Of a DNA stretch of 64,000 nucleotides, positions 45,394 through 54,042 are shown piece by piece. The DNA lies in NCBI RefSeq assembly GCF_014930365.1, contig NZ_JABXWI010000003.1, positions 744,001 through 808,000 on the forward strand, given 5' to 3'. How positions within the stretch are numbered: position 1 is the stretch's first letter; each line of letters begins with the position of its first letter. A program made the translations under genes and the position numbers. The notes under the pieces were generated by a model. That model was not told the DNA's origin. It did no database searches and saw only the letters and a program-made list of their open reading frames with translations. This DNA comes from Streptomyces caniscabiei. Its GTDB lineage: Bacteria; Actinomycetota; Actinomycetes; Streptomycetales; Streptomycetaceae.

Positions 45394-45628
45394 CCGCCGA
45401 CCCTACCGACCGGCCGCGCCGCCCCGGCCGCCCTGCTCCGCCCAGCCGCCTTGCCGCGCCCCGCGCCGACAGTTCTGTCCTCCTAGTACGGTCATGACGA
45501 CCAAGTCCCGTGATGTCACTGCCCCTTGACGCCATGTCAGCACAAGGGGGGCGATGCCGGAACCGCTGCCTCCACTCCGTACGCTCCGTTGTGTCTTCAC
45601 GTACCACCCCGAGCATTGAGGACCCAAC

Positions 45629-46777
45629 GTGAGCGTTCCCCCCACCTCCCCCAGCCATCGGGCCACGTCCCGGGTGACCCGCCGTACGGTGATCGGCGCG
45701 GCCGGCGCGGTCGCCGCCGGCGCCGTGATCACGCCCACCGTGATGGCCACGACCGGCGACTCCGGCACCACGACCTCCTCGGACCCCGGCGCCGGGGGTT
45801 CGACGGCCGGCACGACGACCGAGACCTTCCCGAAGACCCGCAGCGAGGCCGCCACCGGCGAGGCACCCGTCGAGGCGGCCTTCCCCATCGGCTACGTGGG
45901 CGTGCGCTGGGGCGGCACCGACGAGACCACCGGCGGCGGCATCCGGCTGCGGGACGCCGACGGAGCGCAGGGCGAATGGCGCTCCCTCGGCGACGGCGGC
46001 TGTTCGGTGGCCAACGGCGGCGGTGTACTGATCGCCGCCGACCAGGCCGCCGCCTACGAGCTGAAGGCGCCCGACGGCGCCACCGGGCTGCGTTCGCTGG
46101 CGCTCGACTGCAAGCACGGGCCGGACCGGAAGGTGAAGGTTCCGAGCGACCCCACGCGCGTCAGAGGTGTCCAGTACCTGACCCGGGCCGCCTGGGGCGC
46201 CGACGAGTCGCTGCGGTTCAAGGCGGACGGCACCGAGAACACCCCGACCGCGTTCTACCCGTTCCAGACGATCACCGTGCACCACACGGCCATGGCCAAC
46301 GACGACCCGGACCCGGCCGCCACGGTCCGCGCGATCTACCAGCTGCACGCCGTCACCAACGACTGGGGCGACATCGGCTACCACTTCCTCATCGACGAGG
46401 AGGGCCGCATCTACGAGGGCCGCTACTCCGGCGACGACGGCCTGCCCGCGCACGACGCCGACGGCAAGGTGGTCACCGCCTTCCACGTCGGCGGGTTCAA
46501 CTCCGGCAACCTCGGCATCGCCCTGCTGGGCACCTTCACCGAGCAGGGCCCCAAGGAGGCCGCCCGCGCCTCCCTGACCCGGCTCGTGAAGGTCCTGGTC
46601 CGCCAGCACGGCGTCGACCCGCAGGCCCGCGTGACCTACACCAACCCGGTCAACGGCACCCAGAAGGAGGTCGCGGAGATCAGCGGCCACCGGGACTGGA
46701 TGGCGACGGAGTGCCCGGGCGAGGCCATGTACGGGGAGCTGGAGCGCCTGCGCACGGCGGTGGCCACCGGCCGCTGA
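45629..46777 (+). CDS. Exported N-acetylmuramoyl-L-alanine amidase (PGRP/amidase_2)
   Basis: 382 residues. The N-terminus has a twin-arginine-type signal (VTRRTVIGAAGAVAAGAV). The C-terminal half is a peptidoglycan-recognition amidase domain: zinc ligands His in TVHHTA, His in SGHRDW and Cys in ECPGEAM; DIGYHFLID and NSGNLGIALLG are typical. It cuts between MurNAc and L-Ala of peptidoglycan. GTG at 45629 follows TGAGGA. Not clearly linked to the island, though wall hydrolases often help large protein export. Confidence 0.93.
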   Translation: MSVPPTSPSHRATSRVTRRTVIGAAGAVAAGAVITPTVMATTGDSGTTTSSDPGAGGSTAGTTTETFPKTRSEAATGEAPVEAAFPIGYVGVRWGGTDETTGGGIRLRDADGAQGEWRSLGDGGCSVANGGGVLIAADQAAAYELKAPDGATGLRSLALDCKHGPDRKVKVPSDPTRVRGVQYLTRAAWGADESLRFKADGTENTPTAFYPFQTITVHHTAMANDDPDPAATVRAIYQLHAVTNDWGDIGYHFLIDEEGRIYEGRYSGDDGLPAHDADGKVVTAFHVGGFNSGNLGIALLGTFTEQGPKEAARASLTRLVKVLVRQHGVDPQARVTYTNPVNGTQKEVAEISGHRDWMATECPGEAMYGELERLRTAVATGR

Positions 46778-46904
46778 CCACGCTCTCCGCCCTCGGCCGC
46801 CGGACCCCGCCCCCGCAGGGGTCCGGCGCCGCCGAGGTCACGAGCTCGCACCGGATGGGGCCGACCCTGGCCGCCCGCCCGGTGACCTGGCAGGATCTCG
46901 TCGC

Positions 46905-47903
46905 ATGGTCCAGGTACTCCCCCGCATCGGCAGGCGGCACGCGCTGCTGGGCTCGGTGGCTTCGTTGGTGGTCCTCGGGCTGCTCGCGTGGTGGCTGTGG
47001 CCGAGCGAGGAGCCCCCGAGCGGGACGATCACGGTGACCACGGGAGCCGAGCGGGGCGTCTACCAGGAGTACGGCAGCCGGCTGCGGAACGCGATCGCCG
47101 GGGACATGCCGAAGCTGCGGGTCCAGCTCATGCCGAGCAACGGCTCCCAGACGAACGTCCGCCGGGTGGCCACCGGGCAGGCCGACTTCGCCATCGCCGC
47201 CGCCGACGCCGTCCAGACCTATATCGACGAGGACCAGCCCGGCGCCGACAAGCTGCGGGGCGTGGCCCGGCTCTACGACGACTACGTGCAGCTGGTGGTC
47301 CCGGCCGACTCCACCATCCAGAACGTGGCGGAGCTGAAGGGCAAGCGGGTCGCCGTCGGCCCCGAGGGCTCCGGTGTACGGCTGATCGCCGAACGCCTGC
47401 TGGCGGCGGACGGGCTCGACATCGACAAGGACATAGACGCGCGGCGCGACACCATCGGCACCAGCCCCGAGGCCCTGCGCACCGGCAGGATCGACGCCTT
47501 CTTCTGGTCGGGCGGCCTGCCCACGAAGGGGCTGACGGACCTCGCGGAGAAGGAGAAGTACGCCTTCCGGTTCGTCCCGATCCGCAGCGACCTGGTGGCT
47601 GCGCTGCACGACCAGGGCGGCGTCTTCAGCCACTACCGGGCGTCCGTGATGCCCGCCGACGCCTACCCGACCATCCTCACGGCCCCGGTGCCCACCCTCA
47701 CCGTGGCGAACCTGCTCATCACCCGCGCGGACATGGACCCCCGGCTCACCGAGTGGCTCACCCGCGTCGTCCTCAAGAGCCGGGACAACATCGGCCAGCA
47801 CGTCCACGCGGCCCAGGTGGTGGATCTGCGCACCGCGATCTACACGGACCCGCTACGACTGCACCAGGGCGCGAGGGCGTACTACCGCTCGGTGAAGCCC
47901 TAG
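46905..47903 (+). CDS. TAXI-family solute-binding protein
   Basis: 332 residues. N-terminal TM anchor (ALLGSVASLVVLGLLAWWLW) then a periplasmic-binding fold: TITVTTGAERGVYQEYGSRL, ATGQADFAIAAADAVQTY, GKRVAVGPEGSGVRLIAERLL, RTGRIDAFFWSGG. TAXI proteins normally feed TRAP transporters, but no TRAP membrane subunits lie in this window. Solitary TAXI genes beside histidine kinases can act as sensors. The convergent gluK gene ends 82 bp away. Ligand unknown; glutamate or a related anion is a guess from context. Confidence 0.85.
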   Translation: MVQVLPRIGRRHALLGSVASLVVLGLLAWWLWPSEEPPSGTITVTTGAERGVYQEYGSRLRNAIAGDMPKLRVQLMPSNGSQTNVRRVATGQADFAIAAADAVQTYIDEDQPGADKLRGVARLYDDYVQLVVPADSTIQNVAELKGKRVAVGPEGSGVRLIAERLLAADGLDIDKDIDARRDTIGTSPEALRTGRIDAFFWSGGLPTKGLTDLAEKEKYAFRFVPIRSDLVAALHDQGGVFSHYRASVMPADAYPTILTAPVPTLTVANLLITRADMDPRLTEWLTRVVLKSRDNIGQHVHAAQVVDLRTAIYTDPLRLHQGARAYYRSVKP

Positions 47904-47985
47904 CCCGCGGCGGGCCTTCGCGCCGCCCCGGGCAGCCGCCTGCCGCGGCTCCCAGCCACCCACCGAACGCCCCCGCGGGGCCATC

Positions 47986-49398
47986 TCAGACCGGCGGCCT
48001 CGACCGCGGCACCGTCACCGTGACCCGCAGCCCGTGCGGCTCGTGGTGCGCGTACGCGATGGAGCCGCCGCCCGCCGCGATGAGCGCCCTGGAGATGGAG
48101 AGCCCGAGGCCCGAGCCCTTGATGTTCTGGTGGGCGGTGCTGCGCCAGAAGCGGTCGCCGACCCGTTCCAGCTCCTCGTCGCTGAGGCCGGGCCCCCCGT
48201 CGATGACGACGACCCGCGAGGTCTCGCCGTTCGAGGTGACCCGGACCTCCACGCGCTCCCCGGCGGGCGTGAACTTCAGCGCGTTGTCGATCACCGCGTC
48301 CAGGGCGCTGGACAGGGCGATGGGGTCGGCCCAGGCGGTGGTGGCCGGACAGGTGCCGACCAGCGACACGCCCTTGTCGTCGGCCAGCGGCGACCAGGAC
48401 GCGACGCGCTCGGCCGTCAGCTCCCCCACGTCGATGAGCCGCAGATCGGACTCCGCGTGCTCGGCGAGCGCCAGGTCGAGCAGATCGTCGAGGACCGAGG
48501 CGAGCCGTTTGCCCTCCGTGCGCACGGAGGCGATCTCCTCGTTGCCCTCGGGCAGTTCGAGGGCGAGCAGGTCGATGCGGAGCAGCAACGCGGCCAGCGG
48601 GTTGCGGAGTTGGTGCGAGGCGTCGGCGACGAAGGCGCGCTGCTGCTCCAGCACGTCCTCGACGTTGTCGGCCATCTCGTTGAACGACCGTGCCAGCCGC
48701 CGGAGTTCGGGCGGACCGCTGGCCACCGCGACCCGTGACTTCAGTCGCCCGGAGGCGATGGCGTGGGTGGTGACGTCGAGGACGCGTACGGGCTTGAGGA
48801 CCCAGCCCGTCAGCCGCAGCGCGGCGCCGACGGCGAGGAGCATCGCGGCGATCTCGCCCGCGCCGATGATCAGCCAGCCGCGCAGGATCTTGGAGCGCAT
48901 CTGGTCGGTGGGCGAGTCGGTGACGACGGCCGCGACGACGTCACCGTCGTGGATGACGGGGGACGCGACGACGAGCCGGCCCTCCTGCCAGGGCCACACC
49001 TGCTTCGGATCGTGCGGGCGCCGCCCCAGCAGCGCCTCCTCGAAGGCGGCGAGCCCCTCCCCCTCGGTGGGCCGGCCCCACTCCACGGGGGCGTTGGCCA
49101 TGGAGGGCTGGCTCTTCTCGCGGTAGAAGACGCCGGCCTTGATGCCGTACACCCGGTAGTACTGCTCCAGCTCCCGCTGGAGGGTCTCGCCGCGGCCGTC
49201 CGTGGTGTCCACGCGGGATCCGCTCGGGCGTTCGGTGACGAACTGGGCGAGGGCCGCGAAGCGTGCCGTGTCGTCGATGCGGTCGACGACCACCTCCTGC
49301 TGCCGCGCCGCCGCGAGGCTCACCGCCAGCGGGACGCCGAGGGCCAACAGCACGGCGGCCATCAGGACGATGAGCAGCGGAAGAAGACGAGTGCGCAC
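47986..49398 (-). CDS. gluK: Sensor histidine kinase, probable GluK
   Basis: 470 residues. TM1 (LLPLLIVLMAAVLLALGVPLAVSLAAA), extracellular sensor (~30-175), TM2 (IIGAGEIAAMLLAVGAAL) and HAMP. HisKA has the phospho-acceptor His in DASHQLRNPLAAL; HATPase has DNALKF (N box), DGGPGLSDEE (G1) and GSGLGLSI (G2). It ends the operon led by the response regulator (9-bp gap), next to and divergent from gluABCD. In S. coelicolor a system called GluR-GluK at this position senses glutamate and controls gluABCD; the name is transferred on position and type. Confidence 0.85.
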   Translation of the reverse strand: MRTRLLPLLIVLMAAVLLALGVPLAVSLAAARQQEVVVDRIDDTARFAALAQFVTERPSGSRVDTTDGRGETLQRELEQYYRVYGIKAGVFYREKSQPSMANAPVEWGRPTEGEGLAAFEEALLGRRPHDPKQVWPWQEGRLVVASPVIHDGDVVAAVVTDSPTDQMRSKILRGWLIIGAGEIAAMLLAVGAALRLTGWVLKPVRVLDVTTHAIASGRLKSRVAVASGPPELRRLARSFNEMADNVEDVLEQQRAFVADASHQLRNPLAALLLRIDLLALELPEGNEEIASVRTEGKRLASVLDDLLDLALAEHAESDLRLIDVGELTAERVASWSPLADDKGVSLVGTCPATTAWADPIALSSALDAVIDNALKFTPAGERVEVRVTSNGETSRVVVIDGGPGLSDEELERVGDRFWRSTAHQNIKGSGLGLSISRALIAAGGGSIAYAHHEPHGLRVTVTVPRSRPPV

Positions 49399-49407
49399 GC
49401 GGGCACG

Positions 49408-50094
49408 CTACGGCGTCGGGGCGACCAGCCGGTAGCCGACCCCGCGCACCGTCTCGATCAGGGCAGGCATCCGCAGCTTCGACCGCAGGGAGGCGACATG
49501 CACTTCCAGGGTGCGTCCGGTCCCCTCCCAACTGGTCCGCCACACCTCGCTGATGATCTGTTCCCGGCGGAAGACGACCCCGGGCCGCTGGGCCAGCAGC
49601 GCGAGCAGATCGAACTCCTTACGGGTCAGCTGGACGACCGAGCCGTCCACGCTGACCTGCCGGGTGGGCAGCTCGATGAGCACGGACCCGAGCCGCAGCC
49701 CGCTGTCGGCGGAGGCCGCGGCATCGTCGGGGGCCCGGCGGCGGGCGACGGCATGGATACGGGCGAGCAGCTCGCCGGTGTCGTAGGGCTTGACCACGTA
49801 GTCGTCGGCGCCGAGGTTGAGGCCGTGGATCCGGGACCGTACGTCCGAGCGGGCCGTCACCATGATCACCGGGGTGCTGGTGCGCTTGCGGATCTTGCCG
49901 CAGACCTCGTAGCCGTCCTGGTCGGGCAGGCCGAGGTCGAGCAGGACGACTCCGAAGCCGTTGCCCTCGGGGACGAGCGCCTGGAGCGCCTCCTCGCCGC
50001 TGCGGGCGTGGGTGACGTCGAAGCCGTGCCGGGCCAGGACCGCGGACAGGGCGGCGGCGACGTGGTTGTCGTCCTCGACGAGGAGCAGCCTCAT
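49408..50094 (-). CDS. gluR: OmpR-family response regulator, probable GluR
   Basis: 228 residues. Receiver domain with acidic pocket EDD near the start, phospho-acceptor Asp in VVLLDLGLPDQDGYEVC, and conserved Lys in VKPYDTGEL. The C-terminal winged helix has LTRKEFDLLALLAQRPG and VYR-like VEVHVASLRSKL. Divergent from gluA across a 318-bp gap, which is the natural site for its operator. Name transferred from the S. coelicolor GluR-GluK arrangement. Confidence 0.87.
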   Translation of the reverse strand: MRLLLVEDDNHVAAALSAVLARHGFDVTHARSGEEALQALVPEGNGFGVVLLDLGLPDQDGYEVCGKIRKRTSTPVIMVTARSDVRSRIHGLNLGADDYVVKPYDTGELLARIHAVARRRAPDDAAASADSGLRLGSVLIELPTRQVSVDGSVVQLTRKEFDLLALLAQRPGVVFRREQIISEVWRTSWEGTGRTLEVHVASLRSKLRMPALIETVRGVGYRLVAPTP

Positions 50095-50412
50095 TCCGGC
50101 CCCTTCCTGCTCGGTGGGTCATGCGTTTCGGTCATTTGTGCGTCTCGGCTGGCACACATTACGCGGATTCGCATCCCGGGCACGCGCGTATCGGCCCCTT
50201 CGCAGTCACACTGATGAGTGAGGACGCCGTCAAGGCCGGACGGGTTCCGAACGAGTTCCGTTATCCAGCCGAAACACCCCGCCCGGGCCCGTCACGTGCA
50301 GTGTCCGTCCGGCTACCAGATCGTTATGCTCAATTCTCGCTCAGATGTAATGACGCTGGTCGTCGCCGGTCACTACTGTCCTCCGAAACCGAGGAAGACG
50401 GAGCCCAAAGCG
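50095..50412. promoter_or_regulatory. Divergent gluR / gluABCD control region
   Basis: 318 bp with no gene. It must hold the promoters for both operons and probably GluR sites. GGAG lies upstream of the gluA ATG. I could not identify a confident repeat pair for GluR. Confidence 0.5.
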
Positions 50413-51189
50413 ATGACCGAAGTTTCGGTGGTCAAGGACGCGGTGCCCGCGGCCGACGACCTGGTCGTCCTGAAGAGCGTCAACAAGCACTTCGGCGCGT
50501 TGCACGTACTCCAGGACATCGATCTGACGATCACCAGGGGCGAGGTCGTCGTGGTGATCGGACCCTCCGGGTCCGGTAAGTCCACCCTGTGCCGCACCAT
50601 CAACCGGCTGGAGTCGATCGACTCCGGCGACATCTCGATCGACGGCAAGCCGCTGCCCGCGGAGGGCAAGGCGCTCGCACGACTGCGGGCGGACGTCGGC
50701 ATGGTGTTCCAGTCGTTCAATCTCTTCGCGCACAAGACCGTGCTCGAGAACGTGATGCTGGGGCAGCTCAAGGTCCGCAAGACCGACAAGAAGCAGGCCG
50801 AGGAGAAGGCACGGAACCTGCTCGACCGGGTCGGCGTGGGCACCCAGGCGGACAAGTACCCCGCGCAGCTCTCCGGCGGTCAGCAGCAGCGTGTCGCGAT
50901 CGCGCGGGCGCTGGCCATGGACCCCAAGGTCATGCTCTTCGACGAGCCGACCTCGGCGCTGGACCCCGAGATGATCAACGAGGTCCTGGAAGTCATGCAG
51001 CAGCTGGCCCGGGACGGCATGACGATGGTCGTGGTCACCCATGAGATGGGCTTCGCCCGTTCGGCCGCCAATCGGGTGGTGTTCATGGCGGACGGCCGCA
51101 TCGTCGAAGAGGCTGTGCCGGACCAGTTCTTCAGCAACCCCCGCAGCGACCGGGCCAAGGACTTCCTGTCGAAGATCCTGCACCACTGA
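50413..51189 (+). CDS. gluA: Glutamate ABC transporter, ATP-binding protein
   Basis: 258 residues. Walker [10 protein letters not shown], signature LSGGQQQR, Walker [12 protein letters not shown] and switch His in VVTHEMGF. It powers high-affinity glutamate import with GluBCD. ATG at 50413 (MTEVSVVKD) matches the usual length; the longer frame adds unrelated sequence. First gene of gluABCD. Confidence 0.95.
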   Translation: MTEVSVVKDAVPAADDLVVLKSVNKHFGALHVLQDIDLTITRGEVVVVIGPSGSGKSTLCRTINRLESIDSGDISIDGKPLPAEGKALARLRADVGMVFQSFNLFAHKTVLENVMLGQLKVRKTDKKQAEEKARNLLDRVGVGTQADKYPAQLSGGQQQRVAIARALAMDPKVMLFDEPTSALDPEMINEVLEVMQQLARDGMTMVVVTHEMGFARSAANRVVFMADGRIVEEAVPDQFFSNPRSDRAKDFLSKILHH

Positions 51190-51271
51190 CGGCCCTGCCG
51201 AGGCCTCTTCCGGCCCCTGGCACCCGCACCATGACGGTCCGCATCTCTTCACCACTCAAAGGATGTTCACC

Positions 51272-52123
51272 ATGAAGCTCCGCAAGGCCTCCGCCGCAGC
51301 CGCCGCCGCCCTCGTCCTCGCCCTGACCGCCACCGCGTGCGGCGGCGACGACAGCAACGGCAACGACGGCGGCTCCGACTCCGGTTCCAGCGGCGGCGGC
51401 AAGATCAAGATCGGCATCAAGTACGACCAGCCCGGTCTCGGCCTGAAGAACCCCGACGGTTCCTTCTCCGGCTTCGACGTCGACGTGGCGACGTATGTGG
51501 CCAAGGAGCTCGGCTACGACGCCAAGCAGATCGAGTTCGTCGAGACCAAGAGCGCCGACCGTGAGAACGCGCTGGCCCGCGGCGACGTCAAGTTCATCGC
51601 GGCCACGTACTCGATCAACGACGAGCGCAAGAAGCTCGTCGACTTCGCCGGCCCCTACCTGCTGGCCCACCAGGACCTGCTGGTCAAGGCCGACTCGGAC
51701 ATCGCCAAGGGCACGGACCTCAACGGCAAGACCCTCTGCTCGGTGACCGGCTCCACCTCGGCGGAGAACGTCAAGAAGGACATCGCCCCGAAGGCCCAGC
51801 TGAAGGAGTACGGCGGCTACTCGGAGTGCATCGCCGGCCTGCAGAGCGGTGCCGTGGACGCCGTCACGACCGACGACTCGATCCTCGCGGGCTTCGCCGC
51901 GCAGGAGAACTACAAGGGTCAGTTCAAGCTCGCGGGCCTGAAGCTCAGCAACGAGAACTACGGCATCGGCGTCAAGAAGGGCGACACCGCGACCGTGGAC
52001 AAGATCAACGCCGCCCTCGAGAAGATGGTCAGTGACGGCGCTTGGGAGACCGCGGTCAAGGAGAACTTCGGCCCGGCCGACTACAAGAACGAGCCCGCCC
52101 CGAAGATCGGCGTCATCGCCTAG
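51272..52123 (+). CDS. gluB: Glutamate-binding lipoprotein
   Basis: 283 residues. Signal peptide with lipobox ALTATAC, then a Gly/Ser/Asp linker. The class-3 solute-binding fold has KIGIKYDQPGLGLKNPDG and FDVDVATYVAKELGYD, typical of polar amino-acid binders. ATG at 51272 follows AAAGGATG. A stable hairpin lies after the stop, consistent with higher binding-protein than permease expression. Confidence 0.95.
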   Translation: MKLRKASAAAAAALVLALTATACGGDDSNGNDGGSDSGSSGGGKIKIGIKYDQPGLGLKNPDGSFSGFDVDVATYVAKELGYDAKQIEFVETKSADRENALARGDVKFIAATYSINDERKKLVDFAGPYLLAHQDLLVKADSDIAKGTDLNGKTLCSVTGSTSAENVKKDIAPKAQLKEYGGYSECIAGLQSGAVDAVTTDDSILAGFAAQENYKGQFKLAGLKLSNENYGIGVKKGDTATVDKINAALEKMVSDGAWETAVKENFGPADYKNEPAPKIGVIA

Positions 52124-52160
52124 TCAGCGGATATCCGCCACCAGCGCGGTTCTCGTTGTC

Positions 52161-52201
52161 GCGCCGCCGCCCGCCGCAAGGCGCGGTAAGGGCGGCGGCG
52201 C
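52161..52201 (+). terminator. Intra-operon hairpin between gluB and gluC
   Basis: GCGCCGCCGCCC pairs perfectly with GGGCGGCGGCGC over a 17-base loop. No U tract follows. It probably acts as an attenuator or an mRNA 3'-end stabiliser that raises GluB over GluCD. Confidence 0.75.
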
Positions 52202-52246
52202 TCTGCGCCTGCCACGTATGCCACACACCCGGAAGCGCGGGAGACA

Positions 52247-52924
52247 GTGTTCGACTTCCTTTCAACTTACAACGACCCAACCTTCTTGGGTGCGTTCTGG
52301 ATGACGGTCAAGCTCACCGTCTTCTCAGCCATCGGCTCCCTGATCTGGGGAACCCTGCTGGCCGCCATGCGCGTCAGCCCCGTGCCCCTCATGCGCGGCT
52401 TCGGCACCGTCTATGTGAACGTCGTGCGGAACATCCCGCTGACCGTCATCATCGTCTTCACCTCGCTCGGCCTCGCCGACATCTTCCGGGTGACGATGGG
52501 CGCGGGCAACGACGTCAAAACCACGGCGTTCCGACTCGCCGTTCTCGGTTTCGTGGCCTACACCGCGGCATTCGTCTGCGAGGCGCTGCGCTCCGGCATC
52601 AACACCGTGCCCGTCGGCCAGGCGGAGGCGGCGCGCGCCATCGGACTGAGCTTCACCCAGGTCCTCGGCCTCATCGTGCTGCCGCAGGCGTTCCGCGCCG
52701 TCATCGGACCGCTGGCCAACGTGCTGATCGCGCTGACCAAGAACACGACCGTGGCCGCGGCGATCGGTGTGTGGGAGGCCGCCTACCTCATGAAGGGCAT
52801 GATCGAGAAGGAGGCGCAGACCCTGCTCATCGGCGCGATCTTCGCCTTCGGATTCGTTGTTCTGACCCTTCCCACCGGCCTGATCCTGGGCTGGCTGAGC
52901 AAGCGACTGGCGGTGAAGCGATGA
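52247..52924 (+). CDS. gluC: Glutamate ABC transporter permease
   Basis: 225 residues, about five TM helices. The EAA coupling loop EAARAIGLSFTQVLGLIVLP binds the ATPase. HisM-type amino-acid permease. GTG at 52247 (MFDFLSTYND). Stop overlaps gluD start by 4 bp (ATGA), so the permeases are translationally coupled. Confidence 0.95.
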   Translation: MFDFLSTYNDPTFLGAFWMTVKLTVFSAIGSLIWGTLLAAMRVSPVPLMRGFGTVYVNVVRNIPLTVIIVFTSLGLADIFRVTMGAGNDVKTTAFRLAVLGFVAYTAAFVCEALRSGINTVPVGQAEAARAIGLSFTQVLGLIVLPQAFRAVIGPLANVLIALTKNTTVAAAIGVWEAAYLMKGMIEKEAQTLLIGAIFAFGFVVLTLPTGLILGWLSKRLAVKR

Positions 52925-53844
52925 GTTCCGTTCTCTACGACGCCCCCGGCCCCCGGGCCAAACGGCGCAACGTGATCCTCACGGTGGTCTTCGTCGTCCT
53001 GCTGGCCCTCCTCGCGTGGTGGCTCTGGGGAGCGCTGGACAGCAGGAACCAGCTGGAGTGGAAGCTCTGGAAGCCGTTCTTCACCTCCGAGGCCTGGACG
53101 ACGTATCTGCTGCCCGGTCTCGTCAACACGCTCAAGGCCATGGCGCTCTCCATCGTGATCGCCCTGCCACTCGGTGCGCTCTTCGGCATCGCGCGCCTCT
53201 CCGACCACCTGTGGGTGCGCATCCCGGCCGGTGCGGTGGTCGAGTTCTTCCGGGCCATCCCGGTCCTGCTGCTGATGCTGTTCGCCAACGAGGTCATCGC
53301 CCGCTCGATGAACGTCACCACCGAGCAACGGCAGCTCTGGGCGGTCGTCACCGGTCTGGTGCTGTACAACGCCTCGGTCCTCGCCGAGGTCGTGCGCGCC
53401 GGTATCCTCGCCCTCCCCAAGGGCCAGACGGAGGCCGCCCAGGCGATCGGTCTGCGCAAGGGCCAGACGATGTCCTCCATCCTGCTGCCGCAGGCCGTCA
53501 CCGTGATGCTGCCGGCCATCGTCAGCCAGCTCGTGGTCATCGTGAAGGACACCGCGCTCGGCGGCGTGATGATCGGGTTCACCGAACTGCTCAGCGGACG
53601 CGCGACGCTGGCGGCGGTGTACGCCAACGTCGTGCCCAGCTTCGTCGTCGTCGCGATCATCTACATCGTCCTGAACTTCATCATCACCAGCTTCGCGAGC
53701 TGGCTGGAGCAGCGGCTGCGGCGTGGCAAGAAGTCGACCGGAGCGGTCATCCCGGCTGCGGCGGTCGGGGGCACGACGGCCACCGGCGGGGAGGGCGGCG
53801 GTCTGCCCGGCCTCGGCACCTACGTCGACAAGAAAGACACCTGA
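52921..53844 (+). CDS. gluD: Glutamate ABC transporter permease
   Basis: 307 residues. N-terminal TM helix (VILTVVFVVLLALLAWWLWG), then an HisM-type permease core with EAA loop EAAQAIGLRKGQTMSSILLP. Longer than GluC by an N-terminal segment and a Gly-rich cytoplasmic tail. Heterodimerises with GluC. A strong terminator follows 48 bp after the stop. Confidence 0.95.
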   Translation: MSSVLYDAPGPRAKRRNVILTVVFVVLLALLAWWLWGALDSRNQLEWKLWKPFFTSEAWTTYLLPGLVNTLKAMALSIVIALPLGALFGIARLSDHLWVRIPAGAVVEFFRAIPVLLLMLFANEVIARSMNVTTEQRQLWAVVTGLVLYNASVLAEVVRAGILALPKGQTEAAQAIGLRKGQTMSSILLPQAVTVMLPAIVSQLVVIVKDTALGGVMIGFTELLSGRATLAAVYANVVPSFVVVAIIYIVLNFIITSFASWLEQRLRRGKKSTGAVIPAAAVGGTTATGGEGGGLPGLGTYVDKKDT

Positions 53845-53892
53845 CGATCGATCAGGTGACATCCGCCCAGGATGTCCCCCGATTCGGTCCCC

Positions 53893-53924
53893 GGAGGGCA
53901 GTGGCATGATCGCCACTGCCCTCC
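53893..53924 (+). terminator. Terminator of gluABCD
   Basis: GGAGGGCAGTGGC pairs perfectly with GCCACTGCCCTCC over a 6-base loop. Located 49 bp after the gluD stop. Confidence 0.88.
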
Positions 53925-54042
53925 GTCACTTGACGCAAGCACCGGCAATGGGTTGCATACGTTCTGTGATCGTGCACCCTGCTCCAACGTCCTGTTCACC
54001 CACGTCCGCCGGGACGTCACGTCGGGCAGGGGGCGCCGCGCC

